Assembly: GCF_045679555.1 (NCBI RefSeq)
Contig: NC_092091.1
Span: 79,412,644-79,476,643 of the forward strand
DNA length: 64,000 nt
Source: Salvelinus alpinus
Taxonomy: Eukaryota > Chordata > Actinopteri > Salmoniformes > Salmonidae
Reading direction: 5' to 3'
Positions 56,301-63,511 of this stretch are shown here, piece after piece (positions within the stretch are counted from its first letter, which is position 1; the number at the start of each line of letters is the position of its first letter). The translations under genes and the position numbers were made by a program. Below the pieces are notes generated by a model, which saw only the letters and a program-made list of their open reading frames with translations, was not told the DNA's origin and did no database searches.

Positions 56301-59300
56301 CCTCCCCCCTCCCTGTTCACCCCCCCCTCCCCATTCACCTCCCTCCCCCCTCCCTCCCCATTCCCCTCCCTCCCCATTCACCTCCCTCCCCATTCACCTC
56401 CCTCCCTCCCCCCTCCCTCCCCATTCACCTCCCTCCCCCCTCCCTCCCCATGCACCTCCCTCCCCCCTCCCCATTCACCTCCCTCCCACCTCCCTCCCCC
56501 CTCCCTCCCCATTCACCTCCCTCCCCCCTCCCCCCCCAGGACAACCTGTCAGTGTTCCTCAGAGGCTGTGAGGAGTTGGGTCTGAAAGGTTCCCAGCTGT
56601 TTAATCCAGGAGACCTTCAGGACACCTCCATACAAGCCAACCTCAGGTTAGTGAGAGTGTCTGTATATATATATATAACTAGGCCCCTATCAAGGCCTGA
56701 ACTATCCTACAGAAACCTTTTCTCTCCCTATCAAGGCCTGAACTATCCTCCAGAAACCCTTCCTCTCACTATCAAGGCCTGAACTATCCTCCAGAAACCC
56801 TTCCTCTCCTATCAAGGCCTGAACTATCCTCCAGAAACCTTTTCTCTCCCTATCAAGGCCTGAACTATCCTCCAGAAACCCTTCCTCTCCCTATCAAGGC
56901 CTGAACTATCCTCCAGAAACCCTTCCTCTCCCTATCAAGGCCTGAACTATCCTCCAGAAACCCTTCCTCTCCTATCAAGGCCTGAACTATCCTCCAGAAA
57001 CCCTTCCTCTCCCTATCAAGGCCTGAACTATCCTACAGAAACTCTTCCTCTCCTATCATGGCCTGAACTATCCTCCAGAAACCCTTCCTCTCCCTATCAA
57101 GGCCTGAACTATCCTCCAGAAACCCTTCCTCTCCCTATCAAGGCCTGAACTATCCTCCAGAAACCCTTCCTCTCCCTATCAAGGCCTGAACTATCCTCCA
57201 GAAACCTTTTCTCTCCCTATCAAGGCCTGAACTATCCTCCAGAAACCCTTCCTCTCCCTATCAAGGCCTGAACTATCCTCCAGAAACCCTTCCTCTCCGC
57301 TTGACATGCGGTAGCAGAGAGAACAGTCTACGACTGGGGTGGCTGGGGACTTTGACAATTTTTAGGGCCTTCCTCTGACACTGCCTGGTGTAGGTCTTGT
57401 ATGGCAGGAAGCTTAGCCCCAGTGATGTACTGGGCCGTACGCACTACCCTCTGTAGTGCCTTGCGGTCGGAGGCCGAGCAATTGCCATACCAGGCAGTGA
57501 TGCAACCAGTCAGGAAGCTCTCGATGTTGCAGCTGTAGAACTTTTTGAGGATCATGCAATGAATACGTTGAGGGATAGGTTTTTTATTCTGACACCACCC
57601 GGCCAGGTCTCTGGTTCCTCCCTATTGGCTGTCTCGTTGTTGTCTTTTTTATTTGTGGTGAAACCACATGACTGTGGGCAACTCCAACCCGTCTTATCAG
57701 TCTTCGTCAACTCGTGCGTGCTAGTCATCTTACTTACAACCAGTTAGCGAAGCTTAACATGGCAAATGAATCTGCTTCCGGTGAGGCACGGTGTCCGTTG
57801 GCCCTCAGTAGGTTAGGCACGGTGTCCGTTGGCCCTCAGTAGGTGAGGCACGGTGTCTGTTGGCCCTCAGTAGGTGAGGCACGGTGTCCGTTGGCCCTCA
57901 GTAGGTGAGGGACGGTGTCCATTAGCCCTCAGTAGGTGAGGGACGGTGTCCATTAGCCCTCAGTAGGTGAGGCACGGTGTCTGTTGGCCCTCAGTAGGTG
58001 AGGCACGGTGTCTGTTGCCCCTCAGTAGGTGAGGCACGGTGTCTGTTGGCCCTCAGTAGGTGAGGCACGGTGTCTGTTGGCCCTCAGTAGGTGAGGCACG
58101 GTGTCCGTTGGCCCTCAGTAGGTGAGGCACGGTGTCCATTAGCCCTCAGTAGGTGAGGCACGGTGTCTGTTGCCCCTCAGTAGGTGAGGCACGGTGTCTG
58201 TTGCCCCTCAGTAGGTGAGGCACGGTGTCTGTTGCCCCTCAGTAGGTGAGGCACGGTGTCCGTTGGCCCTCAGTAGGTGAGGCACGGTGTCTGTTGCCCC
58301 TCAGTAGGTGAGGCACGGTGTCTGTTGGCCCTCAGTAGGTGAGGCACGGTGTCTGTTGGCCCTCAGTAGGTGAGGCACGGTGTCCGTTGGCCCTCAGTAG
58401 GTGAGGCACGGTGTCTGTTGCCCCTCAGTAGGTGAGGCACGGTGTCTGTTGGCCCTCAGTAGGTGAGGCACGGTGTCTGTTGGCCCTCAGTAGGTGAGGC
58501 ACGGTGTCCGTTGGCCCTCAGTAGGTGGGGCACGGTGTCCGTTGGCCCTCAGTAGGTGAGGCACGGTGTCCGTTGGCCCTCAGTAGGTGAGGCACGGTGT
58601 CTGTTGGCCCTAAGTAGGTGAGGGACGGTGTCCGTTGGCCCTCAGTAGGTGAGGCACGGTGTCTGTTGGCCCTCAGTAGGTGAGGGACGGTGTCCGTTGG
58701 CCCTCAGTAGGTGAGGGACGGTGTCCGTTGGCCCTCAGTAGGTGAGGCACGGTGTCTGTTGGCCCTCAGTAGGTGAGGGACGGTGTCCTTTAGCCCTCAG
58801 TAGGTGAGGGACGGTGTCCGTTAGCCCTCAGTAGGTGAGGCACGGTGTCTGTTGGCCCTCAGTAGGTGAGGCACGGTGTCTGTTGCCCCTCAGTAGGTGA
58901 GGCACGGTGTCTGTTGGCCCTCAGTAGGTGAGGCACGGTGTCTGTTGGCCCTCAGTAGGTGAGGCACGGTGTCTGTTGGCCCTCAGTAGGTGAGGCACGG
59001 TGTCTGTTGCCCCTCAGTAGGTGAGGCACGGTGTCTGTTGGCCCTCAGTAGGTGAGGCACGGTGTCTGTTGGCCCTCAGTAGGTGAGGCACGGTGTCCGT
59101 TGGCCCTCAGTAGGTGAGGCACGGTGTCCGTTAGCCCTCAGTAGGTGAGGCACGGTGTCTGTTGCCCCTCAGTAGGTGAGGCACGGTGTCTGTTGCCCCT
59201 CAGTAGGTGAGGCACGGTGTCTGTTGCCCCTCAGTAGGTGAGGCACGGTGTCCGTTGGCCCTCAGTAGGTGAGGCACGGTGTCTGTTGCCCCTCAGTAGG

Positions 59301-62300
59301 TGAGACACGGTGTCTGTTGGCCCTCAGTAGGTGAGGCACGGTGTCTGTTGGCCCTCAGTAGGTGAGGCACGGTGTCCGTTGGCCCTCAGTAGGTGGGGCA
59401 CGGTGTCCGTTGGCCCTCAGTAGGTGAGGCACGGTGTCCGTTGGCCCTCAGTAGGTGAGGCACGGTGTCTGTTGGCCCTAAGTAGGTGAGGGACGGTGTC
59501 CGTTGGCCCTCAGTAGGTGAGGCACGGTGTCTGTTGGCCCTCAGTAGGTGAGGGACGGTGTCCGTTGGCCCTCAGTAGGTGAGGGACGGTGTCCGTTGGC
59601 CCTCAGTAGGTGAGGCACGGTGTCTGTTGGCCCTCAGTAGGTGAGGGACGGTGTCCATTAGCCCTCAGTAGGTGAGGGACGGTGTCCATTAGCCCTCAGT
59701 AGGTGAGGCACGGTGTCTGTTGGCCCTCAGTAGGTGAGGCACGGTGTCTGTTGCCCCTCAGTAGGTGAGGCACGGTGTCTGTTGGCCCTCAGTAGGTGAG
59801 GCACGGTGTCTGTTGGCCCTCAGTAGGTGAGGCACGGTGTCCGTTGGCCCTCAGTAGGTGAGGCACGGTGTCCATTAGCCCTCAGTAGGTGAGGCACGGT
59901 GTCTGTTGCCCCTCAGTAGGTGAGGCACGGTGTCTGTTGCCCCTCAGTAGGTGAGGCACGGTGTCCGTTGGCCCTCAGTAGGTGAGGCACGGTGTCCGTT
60001 GGCCCTCAGTAGGTGAGGCACGGTGTCTGTTGCCCCTCAGTAGGTGAGGCACGGTGTCTGTTGGCCCTCAGTAGGTGAGGCACGGTGTCTGTTGGCCCTC
60101 AGTAGGTGAGGCACGGTGTCCGTTGGCCCTCAGTAGGTGAGGCACGGTGTCTGTTGGCCCTCAGTAGGTGGGGCACGGTGTCCGTTGGCCCTCAGTAGGT
60201 GAGGCACGGTGTCCGTTGGCCCTCAGTAGGTGAGGCACGGTGTCTGTTGGCCCTAAGTAGGTGAGGGACGGTGTCCGTTGGCCCTCAGTAGGTGAGGCAC
60301 GGTGTCTGTTGGCCCTCAGTAGGTGAGGCACGGTGTCTGTTGGCCCTCAGTAGGTGAGGCACGGTGTCCATTGGCCCTCAGTAGGTGAGGCACGGTGTCC
60401 GTTGGCCCTCAGTAGGTGAGGCACGGTGTCCGTTGGCCCTCAGTAGGTGAGGCACGGTGTCTGTTGGCCCTCTGTAGGTGAGGCACGGTGTCTGTTGGCC
60501 CTCAGTAGGTGGGGCACGGTGTCTGTTGGCCCTCAGTAGGTGGGGCCCTCAGTAGGTGAGGCACGGTGTCTGTTGGCCCTCGGTAGGTGAGGCACGGTGT
60601 CTGTTGGCCCTCAGTAGGTGAGGCACGGTGTCTGTTGGCCCTCAGTAGGTGGCCCTCAGTAGGTGAGGCCCTCAGTAGGTGAGGCCCTCAGTAGGTGAGG
60701 CCCTCAGTAGGTGAGGCACGGTGTCTGTTGGCCCTCAGTAGGTGAGGGACAGTGTCTGTTGGCCCTCAGTAGGTGAGGGACGGTGTCTGTTGGCCCTCAG
60801 TAGGTGAGGGACGGTGTCTGTTGGCCCTCAGTAGGTGAGGCACGGTGTCTGTTGGCCCTCAGTAGGTGAGGCACGGTGTCTGTTGGCCCTCAGTAGGTGA
60901 GGGACGGTGTCCGTTGGCCCTCATTAGGTGAGGGACGGTGTCTGTTGGCCCTCAGTAGGTGGGGCACGGTGTCTGTTGGCCCTCAGTAGAGGGCGCTAGC
61001 GTGTAAACTCCCCCTCAGTAGAGGGCGCTAGCGTGTAAACTCCCCCTCAGTAGGGGGCGCTAGCGTGTAAACTCCCCCTCAGTAGGGGGCGCTAGCGTGT
61101 AAACTCCTCCTCAGTAGAGGGCGCTAGCGTGTAAACTCCCCCTCAGTAGAGGGCGCTAGCGTGTAAACTCCCCCTCAGTAGGGGGCGCTAGCGTGTAAAC
61201 TCCCCCTCAGTAGGGGGCGCTAGCGTGTAAACTCCCCCTCAGTAGGGGGCGCTAGCGTGTAAACTCCCCCTCAGTAGAGGGCGCTAGCGTGTAAACTCCC
61301 CCTCAGTAGGGGGCGCTAGCGTGTAAACTCCACCTCAGTAGGGGGCGCTAGCGTGTAAACTCCCCCTCAGTAGGGGGCGCTAGCGTGTAAACTCCCCCTC
61401 AGTAGGGGGCGCTAGCGTGTAAACTCCCCCTCAGTAGAGGGCGCTAGCGTGTAAACTCCCCCTCAGTAGGGGGCGCTAGCGTGTAAACTCCCCCTCAGTA
61501 GGGGGCGCTAGCGTGTAAACTCCCCCTCAGTAGAGGGCGCTAGCGTGTAAACTCCCCCTCAGTAGGGGGCGCTAGCGTGTAAACTCCCCCTCAGTAGAGG
61601 GCGCTAGCGTGTAAACTCCCCCTCAGTAGGGGGCGCTAGCGTGTAAACTCCCCCTCAGTAGAGGGCGCTAGCGTGTAAACTCCCCCTCAGTAGAGGGCGC
61701 TAGCGTGTAAACTCCCCCTCAGTAGGGGGCGCTAGCGTGTAAACTCCCCCTCAGTAGGGGGCGCTAGCGTGTAAACTCCCCCTCAGTAGGGGGCGCTAGC
61801 GTGTAAACTCCCCCTCAGTAGGGGGCGCTAGCGTGTAAACTCCCCCTCAGTAGGGGGCGCTAGCGTGTAAACTCCACATACATTTGTTGTAGCGACTAAA
61901 AGTGAACTCTCCTTTTCTCTTCAGGGACTCAGAATGCAGCAGGAAACTGAAGAATGTAAGTATCTCAAATCAATTGAATTCAAAGAGCTTTATTGGCAGG
62001 GAAACACGTTAACATTAACAAAGCAAGGGAAGTAGGTAATAAACACAAGTGAAATTAACAGTAAACATTACATTCACAAAAGTTCCAAAAGAACAAAGAC
62101 ATTTCAAATGTCATATTATGTCTAATATACAGTGTTGTAATGATGTGTAAATAGTTAAAGTACAAAAGGGACAATAAATAAACATAAATATGGGTTGTAT
62201 TTACAATGGTGTTTGTTCTTCACTGGTTGCCCTTTTCTTGTGGCAAATTGGGTTTGTTTTCTAATTCTTTGTGGATCTGTGTAATCTGAGGGAAATATGT

Positions 62301-62422
62301 GTCTCTAATATGGTCATACATTGGGCAGGAGGTTAGGAAGTGCAGCTCAGTTTCCACCTCATTGTGTGGGCGGTGTTGCACATAGCCTTCTCTTGAGAGC
62401 CAGGTCTGTCTGTCTGTCTCTG

Positions 62423-62476
<54 letters not shown>

Positions 62477-62682
62477 ATTCAATTCAATTCAAGGGGCTTT
62501 ATTGGCATGGGAAACATGTGTTAACATCTCTCTCTCTCTCTCTCTCTCTCTGACATCATCCCCCCATCTAGGTATTAATTACAATATTCTGGCTGGGGAA
62601 AGCATCCAGTATGTGTCCCGCCTATGACGGCCCTGTACTAAACCTCAGAGAGTTTGAGGGACTGCGGTCACACATGAGAACG
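38815..62682 (+). CDS. limch1: LIM and calponin-homology domains protein 1, first six coding exons (partial)
   Basis: Actin- and myosin-associated cytoskeletal protein. Only its N-terminal calponin-homology part lies in the window. Exons 38815-38913, 47178-47248, 47391-47460, 56540-56646, 61925-61955 and 62572-62682 join in frame to 163 residues. Visible motifs are [72 protein letters not shown] and LNLREFEGL, which together cover a full CH domain (about residues 24-163). The start has G at -3 and G at +4. The paralogue LMO7 has a similar CH domain, but the PAF-EAQKWIE lead-in and the position directly downstream of UCHL1 in the same orientation favour LIMCH1. The coiled-coil and LIM parts must lie beyond the right edge. 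Introns are dominated by arrays and transposons. Confidence 0.9.
38914..39640. other. Start of limch1 intron 1
   Basis: Contains a short duplicated motif (GGTTATAAATGTT at 38954 and 38999), a (GT)n microsatellite at 39151-39182 and a CA/CG run at 39614-39652. No exon, RNA gene or element terminus is recognised. Confidence 0.45.
39653..39890 (-). mobile_element. Right inverted-repeat region of a Sleeping Beauty-type Tc1, inverted remnant
   Basis: CACCTTAGCCAAATACATTT, AAAATGCCCTGTTTTAGGTC, AGTTAGGATCACCACTTTAT and CCCAGTGGGTCAGAAGTTAC are the right-terminal region read inward. The sequence then reaches TGGTAGCATTGCCTTTAAAT, the end of the transposase coding region. The outermost bases are replaced by the CA/CG run. 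Confidence 0.8.
39893..40822. mobile_element. Salmonid interspersed repeat related to the 53692-55083 element
   Basis: Shares the motif TGCAGAGCGCCAAAT, the AAAGCANNCCA-type segments, TGTCGATAAATAT-like and TTTCGCCTGCAAAATAGTTC followed by TATACTCACAGACA with the element in limch1 intron 3. No coding capacity. Confidence 0.6.
40824..40874. other. 19-bp perfect hairpin at the array start
   Basis: CTCAACGTTCCATAACAGG (40824-40842) is the exact reverse complement of CCTGTTATGGAACGTTGAG (40856-40874), with a 13-nt loop. The right arm is the first unit of the following array. Confidence 0.92.
40851..45810. repeat. 43-bp minisatellite, ~5 kb, ~114 copies
   Basis: The unit is TCAGTGTCCTGTTATGGAAC, GTTGAGTCAACTACAACGAT, GTC. 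An 11-bp extension (AAGTCAACTAC) yields 54-bp variants. GTTGAG/GTTGGG, TCAGTG/TCCGTG and ACGATG/ACAATG variants define higher-order blocks, for example a 925-bp spacing (43133/44058, 43746/44671). Overlapping open frames starting MSCYGTL are read-through. Confidence 0.97.
45811..46124. other. Intronic sequence, no feature recognised
   Basis: AT-rich intron 1 sequence of limch1. No repeat period, RNA gene or coding segment is evident. Confidence 0.35.
46125..46543. mobile_element. MITE with ~41-bp terminal inverted repeats, hosting a second palindromic repeat
   Basis: Left terminus TTCCCTGTAAATGTACAGCA, continuing TTATACTGGCAACAGAGTTG, is inverted at the right end (CTGTACATTTACAGGGAA to 46543) with a few mismatches. 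Inside lies a copy of the 1040-1325 repeat (about 46205-46478; AGCAATAAGGCACCTCGGGG at 46321). Confidence 0.75.
46552..47155. repeat. Degenerate 11-bp repeat (TTAGAACCTNN)
   Basis: AGAACCT recurs every 11-12 bp with variable CTTTT/GGTT/GGCT spacers over 600 bp. It ends about 20 bp before limch1 exon 2. Confidence 0.9.
47178..47248 (+). CDS. limch1: limch1 coding exon 2 (CH domain)
   Basis: Encodes residues 34-56 and two bases of codon 57 ([15 protein letters not shown] to ILLC). Acceptor CCCCAG, donor GTGAGT. A degenerate AGAACCT array ends about 20 bp upstream. Confidence 0.92.
47314..47355. repeat. (CA)n microsatellite in limch1 intron 2
   Basis: A CA dinucleotide run of about 38 bp lies between exons 2 and 3. 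Confidence 0.95.
47391..47460 (+). CDS. limch1: limch1 coding exon 3 (CH domain)
   Basis: Completes Glu57 and encodes residues 58-80 (ending [12 protein letters not shown]). Acceptor TTCCAG, donor GTCAGT. Near-copies of its last bases plus the donor recur at 55797-56190. Confidence 0.92.
47466..47640. mobile_element. 3' fragment of a salmonid interspersed repeat
   Basis: ATCAAATGGATTTACAAACA, CAGATGTCACAAAGTGCTGT, AGAAACCCAGCCTAAAACCA and AAGAAACCTAGAGAGGAACC form a widespread salmonid motif series. It inserted 5-10 bp after the limch1 exon 3 donor and seeds the array that follows. Confidence 0.6.
47628..48252. repeat. ~55/60-bp minisatellite from the preceding repeat, ~11 copies
   Basis: The unit is AGAGAGGAACCAGGCTCTGA, GGGGTGGCCAGTCCTCTTCT, GGATGTACTGGGT. 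Variants are TGACC/TGGCC, TTCTGG/TACTGG, GGATGT/GGCTGT and an extra ACC in AGACCAGAGG. Confidence 0.92.
48253..48444. mobile_element. Older unclassified repeat, left of the gypsy insertion
   Basis: TGTCGTGTCTTTGGCATCAT begins a repeat that breaks at TGATC (48440-48444) and resumes at TGATCAATTAGTCTTC (53547), to about 53687. It may be an LTR-like sequence; the family is not identified. Confidence 0.5.
48445..48950 (-). repeat. 3' LTR of the gypsy element
   Basis: 506 bp, near-identical to the 53041-53546 copy. A 99-codon minus-strand open frame inside is identical in both LTRs and is not regarded as a gene. Confidence 0.93.
49020..51413 (-). pseudogene. Gypsy pol, RT-RNase H-integrase frame, 797 codons
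   Basis: The longest retroelement frame. Reverse transcriptase shows [26 protein letters not shown] and the YLDD box (residues 137-140); the usual MPFGLTNAP reads MPFSLTNAP. RNase H follows with [15 protein letters not shown] and TDHKNLEYI. Integrase has a zinc-binding H-H-C-C segment (ending CSVCCQGK) and the DDE residues in [17 protein letters not shown] and [13 protein letters not shown]. The true start of pol lies upstream in another frame. Near the 3' end (about 49060) the frame shifts, so the conserved C-terminal tail (FHISLLKP) is read in another frame and this product ends prematurely. At least two frame breaks make the copy defective as assembled. Confidence 0.9.
51414..52141 (-). 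pseudogene. Gypsy protease region, separate frame
   Basis: The minus-strand frame carries [15 protein letters not shown], an aspartic-protease active-site DSGA motif, then [17 protein letters not shown]. It is in a different frame from both gag and RT. A frame change around 51570 separates it from the RT frame, since conserved linker sequence ([13 protein letters not shown]) continues in the RT frame. Whether the gag-to-protease change is programmed or a mutation is not decidable here. Confidence 0.85.
52045..53022 (-). CDS. Gypsy gag (capsid/nucleocapsid), 325 aa
   Basis: The start [13 protein letters not shown] (codon at 53022-53020) is about 19 nt inside the 5' LTR. This start is preferred over the upstream ATG at 53115, which lies within the LTR. 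A helix-rich N-terminal segment and a capsid-like region ([39 protein letters not shown]) lead to one CCHC zinc knuckle, [14 protein letters not shown], near the C-terminus. Length and layout are as in metavirid gag proteins. The frame ends shortly after the knuckle, before the protease frame. Confidence 0.9.
   Translation of the reverse strand: MNPEAASTQDLFSMLSHHEGTVQRHEAALVQQEALMARHSQLLSEMLTSIKQISDRLSPATASAPVHPIQVPLAVNPLAEPRLPPPQRFSGDPSVCKGFFTQCSLSFELQPSSFPTDRSKIAYIITLLSEKALAWATAVWDAQSPCCASYSTFAEEFKRVFQGPTNGPDSAKQLLTLRQGRRSVTDYAIQFRTVAAASGWNNEALTVCFLKGLSDTIQDELATREPPDNLESLIKLASRIDQRLRERELNRRPLTLVPIGSSSESPPLSSLAPPEPMQVGRISQAERDRRMRERCCLYCGKPGHFRSTCPGLQGNALSRAGLGGL
53041..53546 (-). repeat. 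5' LTR of the gypsy element
   Basis: 506-bp partner of the 48445-48950 LTR, followed on the plus side by the TGATC duplication at 53547-53551. On the minus strand it ends GGGTCCTGACA and is followed by GAAACACTGAGCC. The primer-binding tRNA was not recognised. Confidence 0.93.
53692..55083. mobile_element. TTAA-flanked non-autonomous DNA element with internal partial duplication
   Basis: The inverted ends CTTCTCTAGGGTAG (53692) and CTATCCTAGAGAAG (to 55083) are flanked by TTAA at 53688-53691 and 55084-55087, the target used by piggyBac-like elements. Inside, motifs such as GCAGRGCGCCA and the AAAGCTACACTKGTTGTRAATCC segment appear twice (about 53750 and 54090; 53770 and 54185). A second truncated copy thus seems fused in tandem. 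No coding capacity. Superfamily is inferred from TTAA only. Confidence 0.65.
55088..55754. other. Unclassified repeat-derived sequence in limch1 intron 3
   Basis: Contains stretches typical of degraded salmonid LTR sequence (for example CTCTGATTGGGAACCATATC at 55475) but no coding motif. Probably continues the old repeat broken at 48444 and 53547. Confidence 0.35.
55755..56235 (+). repeat. CTA-rich repeat carrying copies of limch1 exon 3 end plus donor
   Basis: Five units of about 80-120 bp. Each has a core like CATCGCTGGACTGGTCAGTA (56078-56097) that matches the last bases of exon 3 and its donor at 47460/47461. Cores lie near 55800, 55905, 55995, 56075 and 56165, separated by (CTA)n-type sequence. 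Confidence 0.85.
56238..56538 (+). repeat. C/T-rich array forming the exon 4 polypyrimidine tract
   Basis: Repeats of CTCCCTCCCC, CATTCACCTC and CCTCCCCC run for 300 bp directly into the acceptor CCCCCCCAG of limch1 exon 4. Confidence 0.92.
56540..56646 (+). CDS. limch1: limch1 coding exon 4 (CH domain)
   Basis: Encodes residues 81-115 and two bases of codon 116 ([14 protein letters not shown] to IQANL). The acceptor is a run of seven C plus AG at the end of a 300-bp CT-rich array. Donor GTTAGT. Confidence 0.92.
56680..57297. repeat. 41-bp minisatellite, ~15 copies
   Basis: The unit is CTATCAAGGCCTGAACTATC then CTCCAGAAACCCTTCCTCTCC, with TTTTCTCTCC variants, in limch1 intron 4. Confidence 0.95.
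57298..57560 (-). mobile_element. LINE fragment, reverse-transcriptase C-terminal region
   Basis: The minus strand from 57555 reads [54 protein letters not shown], matching L2/Rex1-type fish LINE ORF2. The frame then shifts. A short dead fragment related to, but distinct from, 4697-5515. Confidence 0.75.
57784..60988. repeat. 31-bp minisatellite, ~103 copies
   Basis: The unit is GGTGAGGCACGGTGTCTGTT then GGCCCTCAGTA. Variants GTCCGTT, GTCCATTAG, TTGCCCC and GAGGGAC are arranged in long-range repeats. The rare variant CCCTAAGTAGG occurs at 58611, 59479 and 60254, spacings of 28 and 25 units. Near 60540-60715 units collapse to 14-17 bp. Confidence 0.97.
60989..61874. repeat. 32-bp minisatellite, ~27 copies
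   Basis: The unit is TAGAGGGCGCTAGCGTGTAA then ACTCCCCCTCAG, alternating AGAGGG/AGGGGG. It joins the preceding array through the shared string CCTCAGTAG and ends 50 bp before limch1 exon 5. Confidence 0.97.
61925..61955 (+). CDS. limch1: limch1 coding exon 5
   Basis: A 31-nt exon completing Arg116 and encoding residues 117-126 ([10 protein letters not shown]). Acceptor CTTCAG, donor GTAAGT. It lies 50 bp after the 32-bp array. Confidence 0.9.
61965..62405. mobile_element. Salmonid interspersed repeat in limch1 intron 5
   Basis: TTGAATTCAAAGAGCTTTAT, TGGCAGGGAAACACGTTAAC and AATTAACAGTAAACATTACA are typical of a common salmonid repeat. A second short piece (GGGGCTTTATTGGCATGGGA, 62492) sits between CT runs. 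Non-coding. Confidence 0.55.
62408..62552. repeat. (CT)n microsatellites with AATTC repeats
   Basis: CT run at about 62416-62470, (AATTC)n at 62471-62491, a short interspersed-repeat piece, then another CT run to 62551, close to the exon 6 acceptor. Confidence 0.93.
62572..62682 (+). CDS. limch1: limch1 coding exon 6 (end of CH domain)
   Basis: Encodes residues 127-163 ([11 protein letters not shown] to LRSHMRT), phase 0. Acceptor ATCTAG, donor GTAAGA. It is flanked on both sides by CT microsatellites. Confidence 0.92.
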
Positions 62683-62691
62683 GTAAGACAT

Positions 62692-62772
62692 GTACCTCTC
62701 CCTCTGTCTCTCTCTCTCTCTCCATCTCTCTCTCTCTCTCTCCATCTCTCTCTCTCCATCTCTCTGTCTCTC

Positions 62773-62810
<38 letters not shown>

Positions 62811-62836
62811 TCTCTCTCTCCATCTCTCTGTCTCTC

Positions 62837-62880
<44 letters not shown>

Positions 62881-62955
62881 TCTCTGTCTCCATCTCTCTG
62901 TCTCTCCCTTTCTCTCTCTTTCTCTCTCTTTCTCTCTCTCTCTCTCCATCTCTCT

Positions 62956-62999
<44 letters not shown>

Positions 63000-63000
63000 C
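62692..63000. repeat. Complex (CT)n / CCAT / CCCTTT microsatellite
   Basis: CT runs broken by CCAT, TGTCTC and CCTTTC in a semi-regular ~60-100-bp pattern, starting about 10 bp after the limch1 exon 6 donor. Arg/Glu- and Leu/Ser-rich open frames here are read-through. Confidence 0.95.
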
Positions 63001-63087
63001 TCTGGCTGAATCCCAAATAATCCACTTGCCCCATTTTTGCGTTCATGCCTCCACCATATGTGTCCCAAAGCTGAGGGAGCGAATATT

Positions 63088-63511
63088 ATGAAACGTCTAG
63101 GAGCAACAACGGCTCATCCGTGAAGTGGTAGGCCACACAAGCTCACAGAACGGGACCGCTGAAGCACATGTCGCACAGAACTAACTAAAAATCGTCTGTC
63201 CTCGGTTACACTGCTGAGTTCCAAACTGGAGTGGAGCTCGCAGCCATTGGAAACGCTTTCTCTCGCAGTACAACGGGAATCTGGGTTTGGCGGATGCCAG
63301 GAGAACGTTACCTGCCCCAATGCATAGTGACAACTGTAAAGTTTGGTGGAGGAGGAATAATGGTCTGGGGCTGTTTTTCATGGTTAGTTCCAGTGAAGGG
63401 AAATCATAACACTACAGCTTACAATGACATTCTAGACAATTCTGTGCTTCCAACTTTGTGGCAACAGTTTGGGGAAGGCCCTTTCCTGTTTCAGCATGAC
63501 AATGCCCCCAT
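63088..63511 (+). pseudogene. Second Tc1-like transposase remnant
   Basis: The plus strand encodes [51 protein letters not shown] and FQHDNAP, the central catalytic part of a Tc1 transposase. It belongs to a different lineage from the 23454 and 35513 copies. The N-terminal half is mostly deleted (from TTCCAAACTGGAG at 63219 it jumps to the central part). The 3' part is cut at 63511 by a SINE. Confidence 0.85.

Noticed and set aside
57784..61874. CRISPR-like array of 31-32-bp direct repeats
   Set aside because: Units are contiguous with no unique spacers, the host is a vertebrate, and no cas genes are present. This is an ordinary minisatellite.
62622..63091. Arg/Glu-rich and Ser/Leu-rich frames of up to 148 codons
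   Set aside because: Microsatellite (CT)n read on either strand, and overlapping the donor side of limch1 exon 6.
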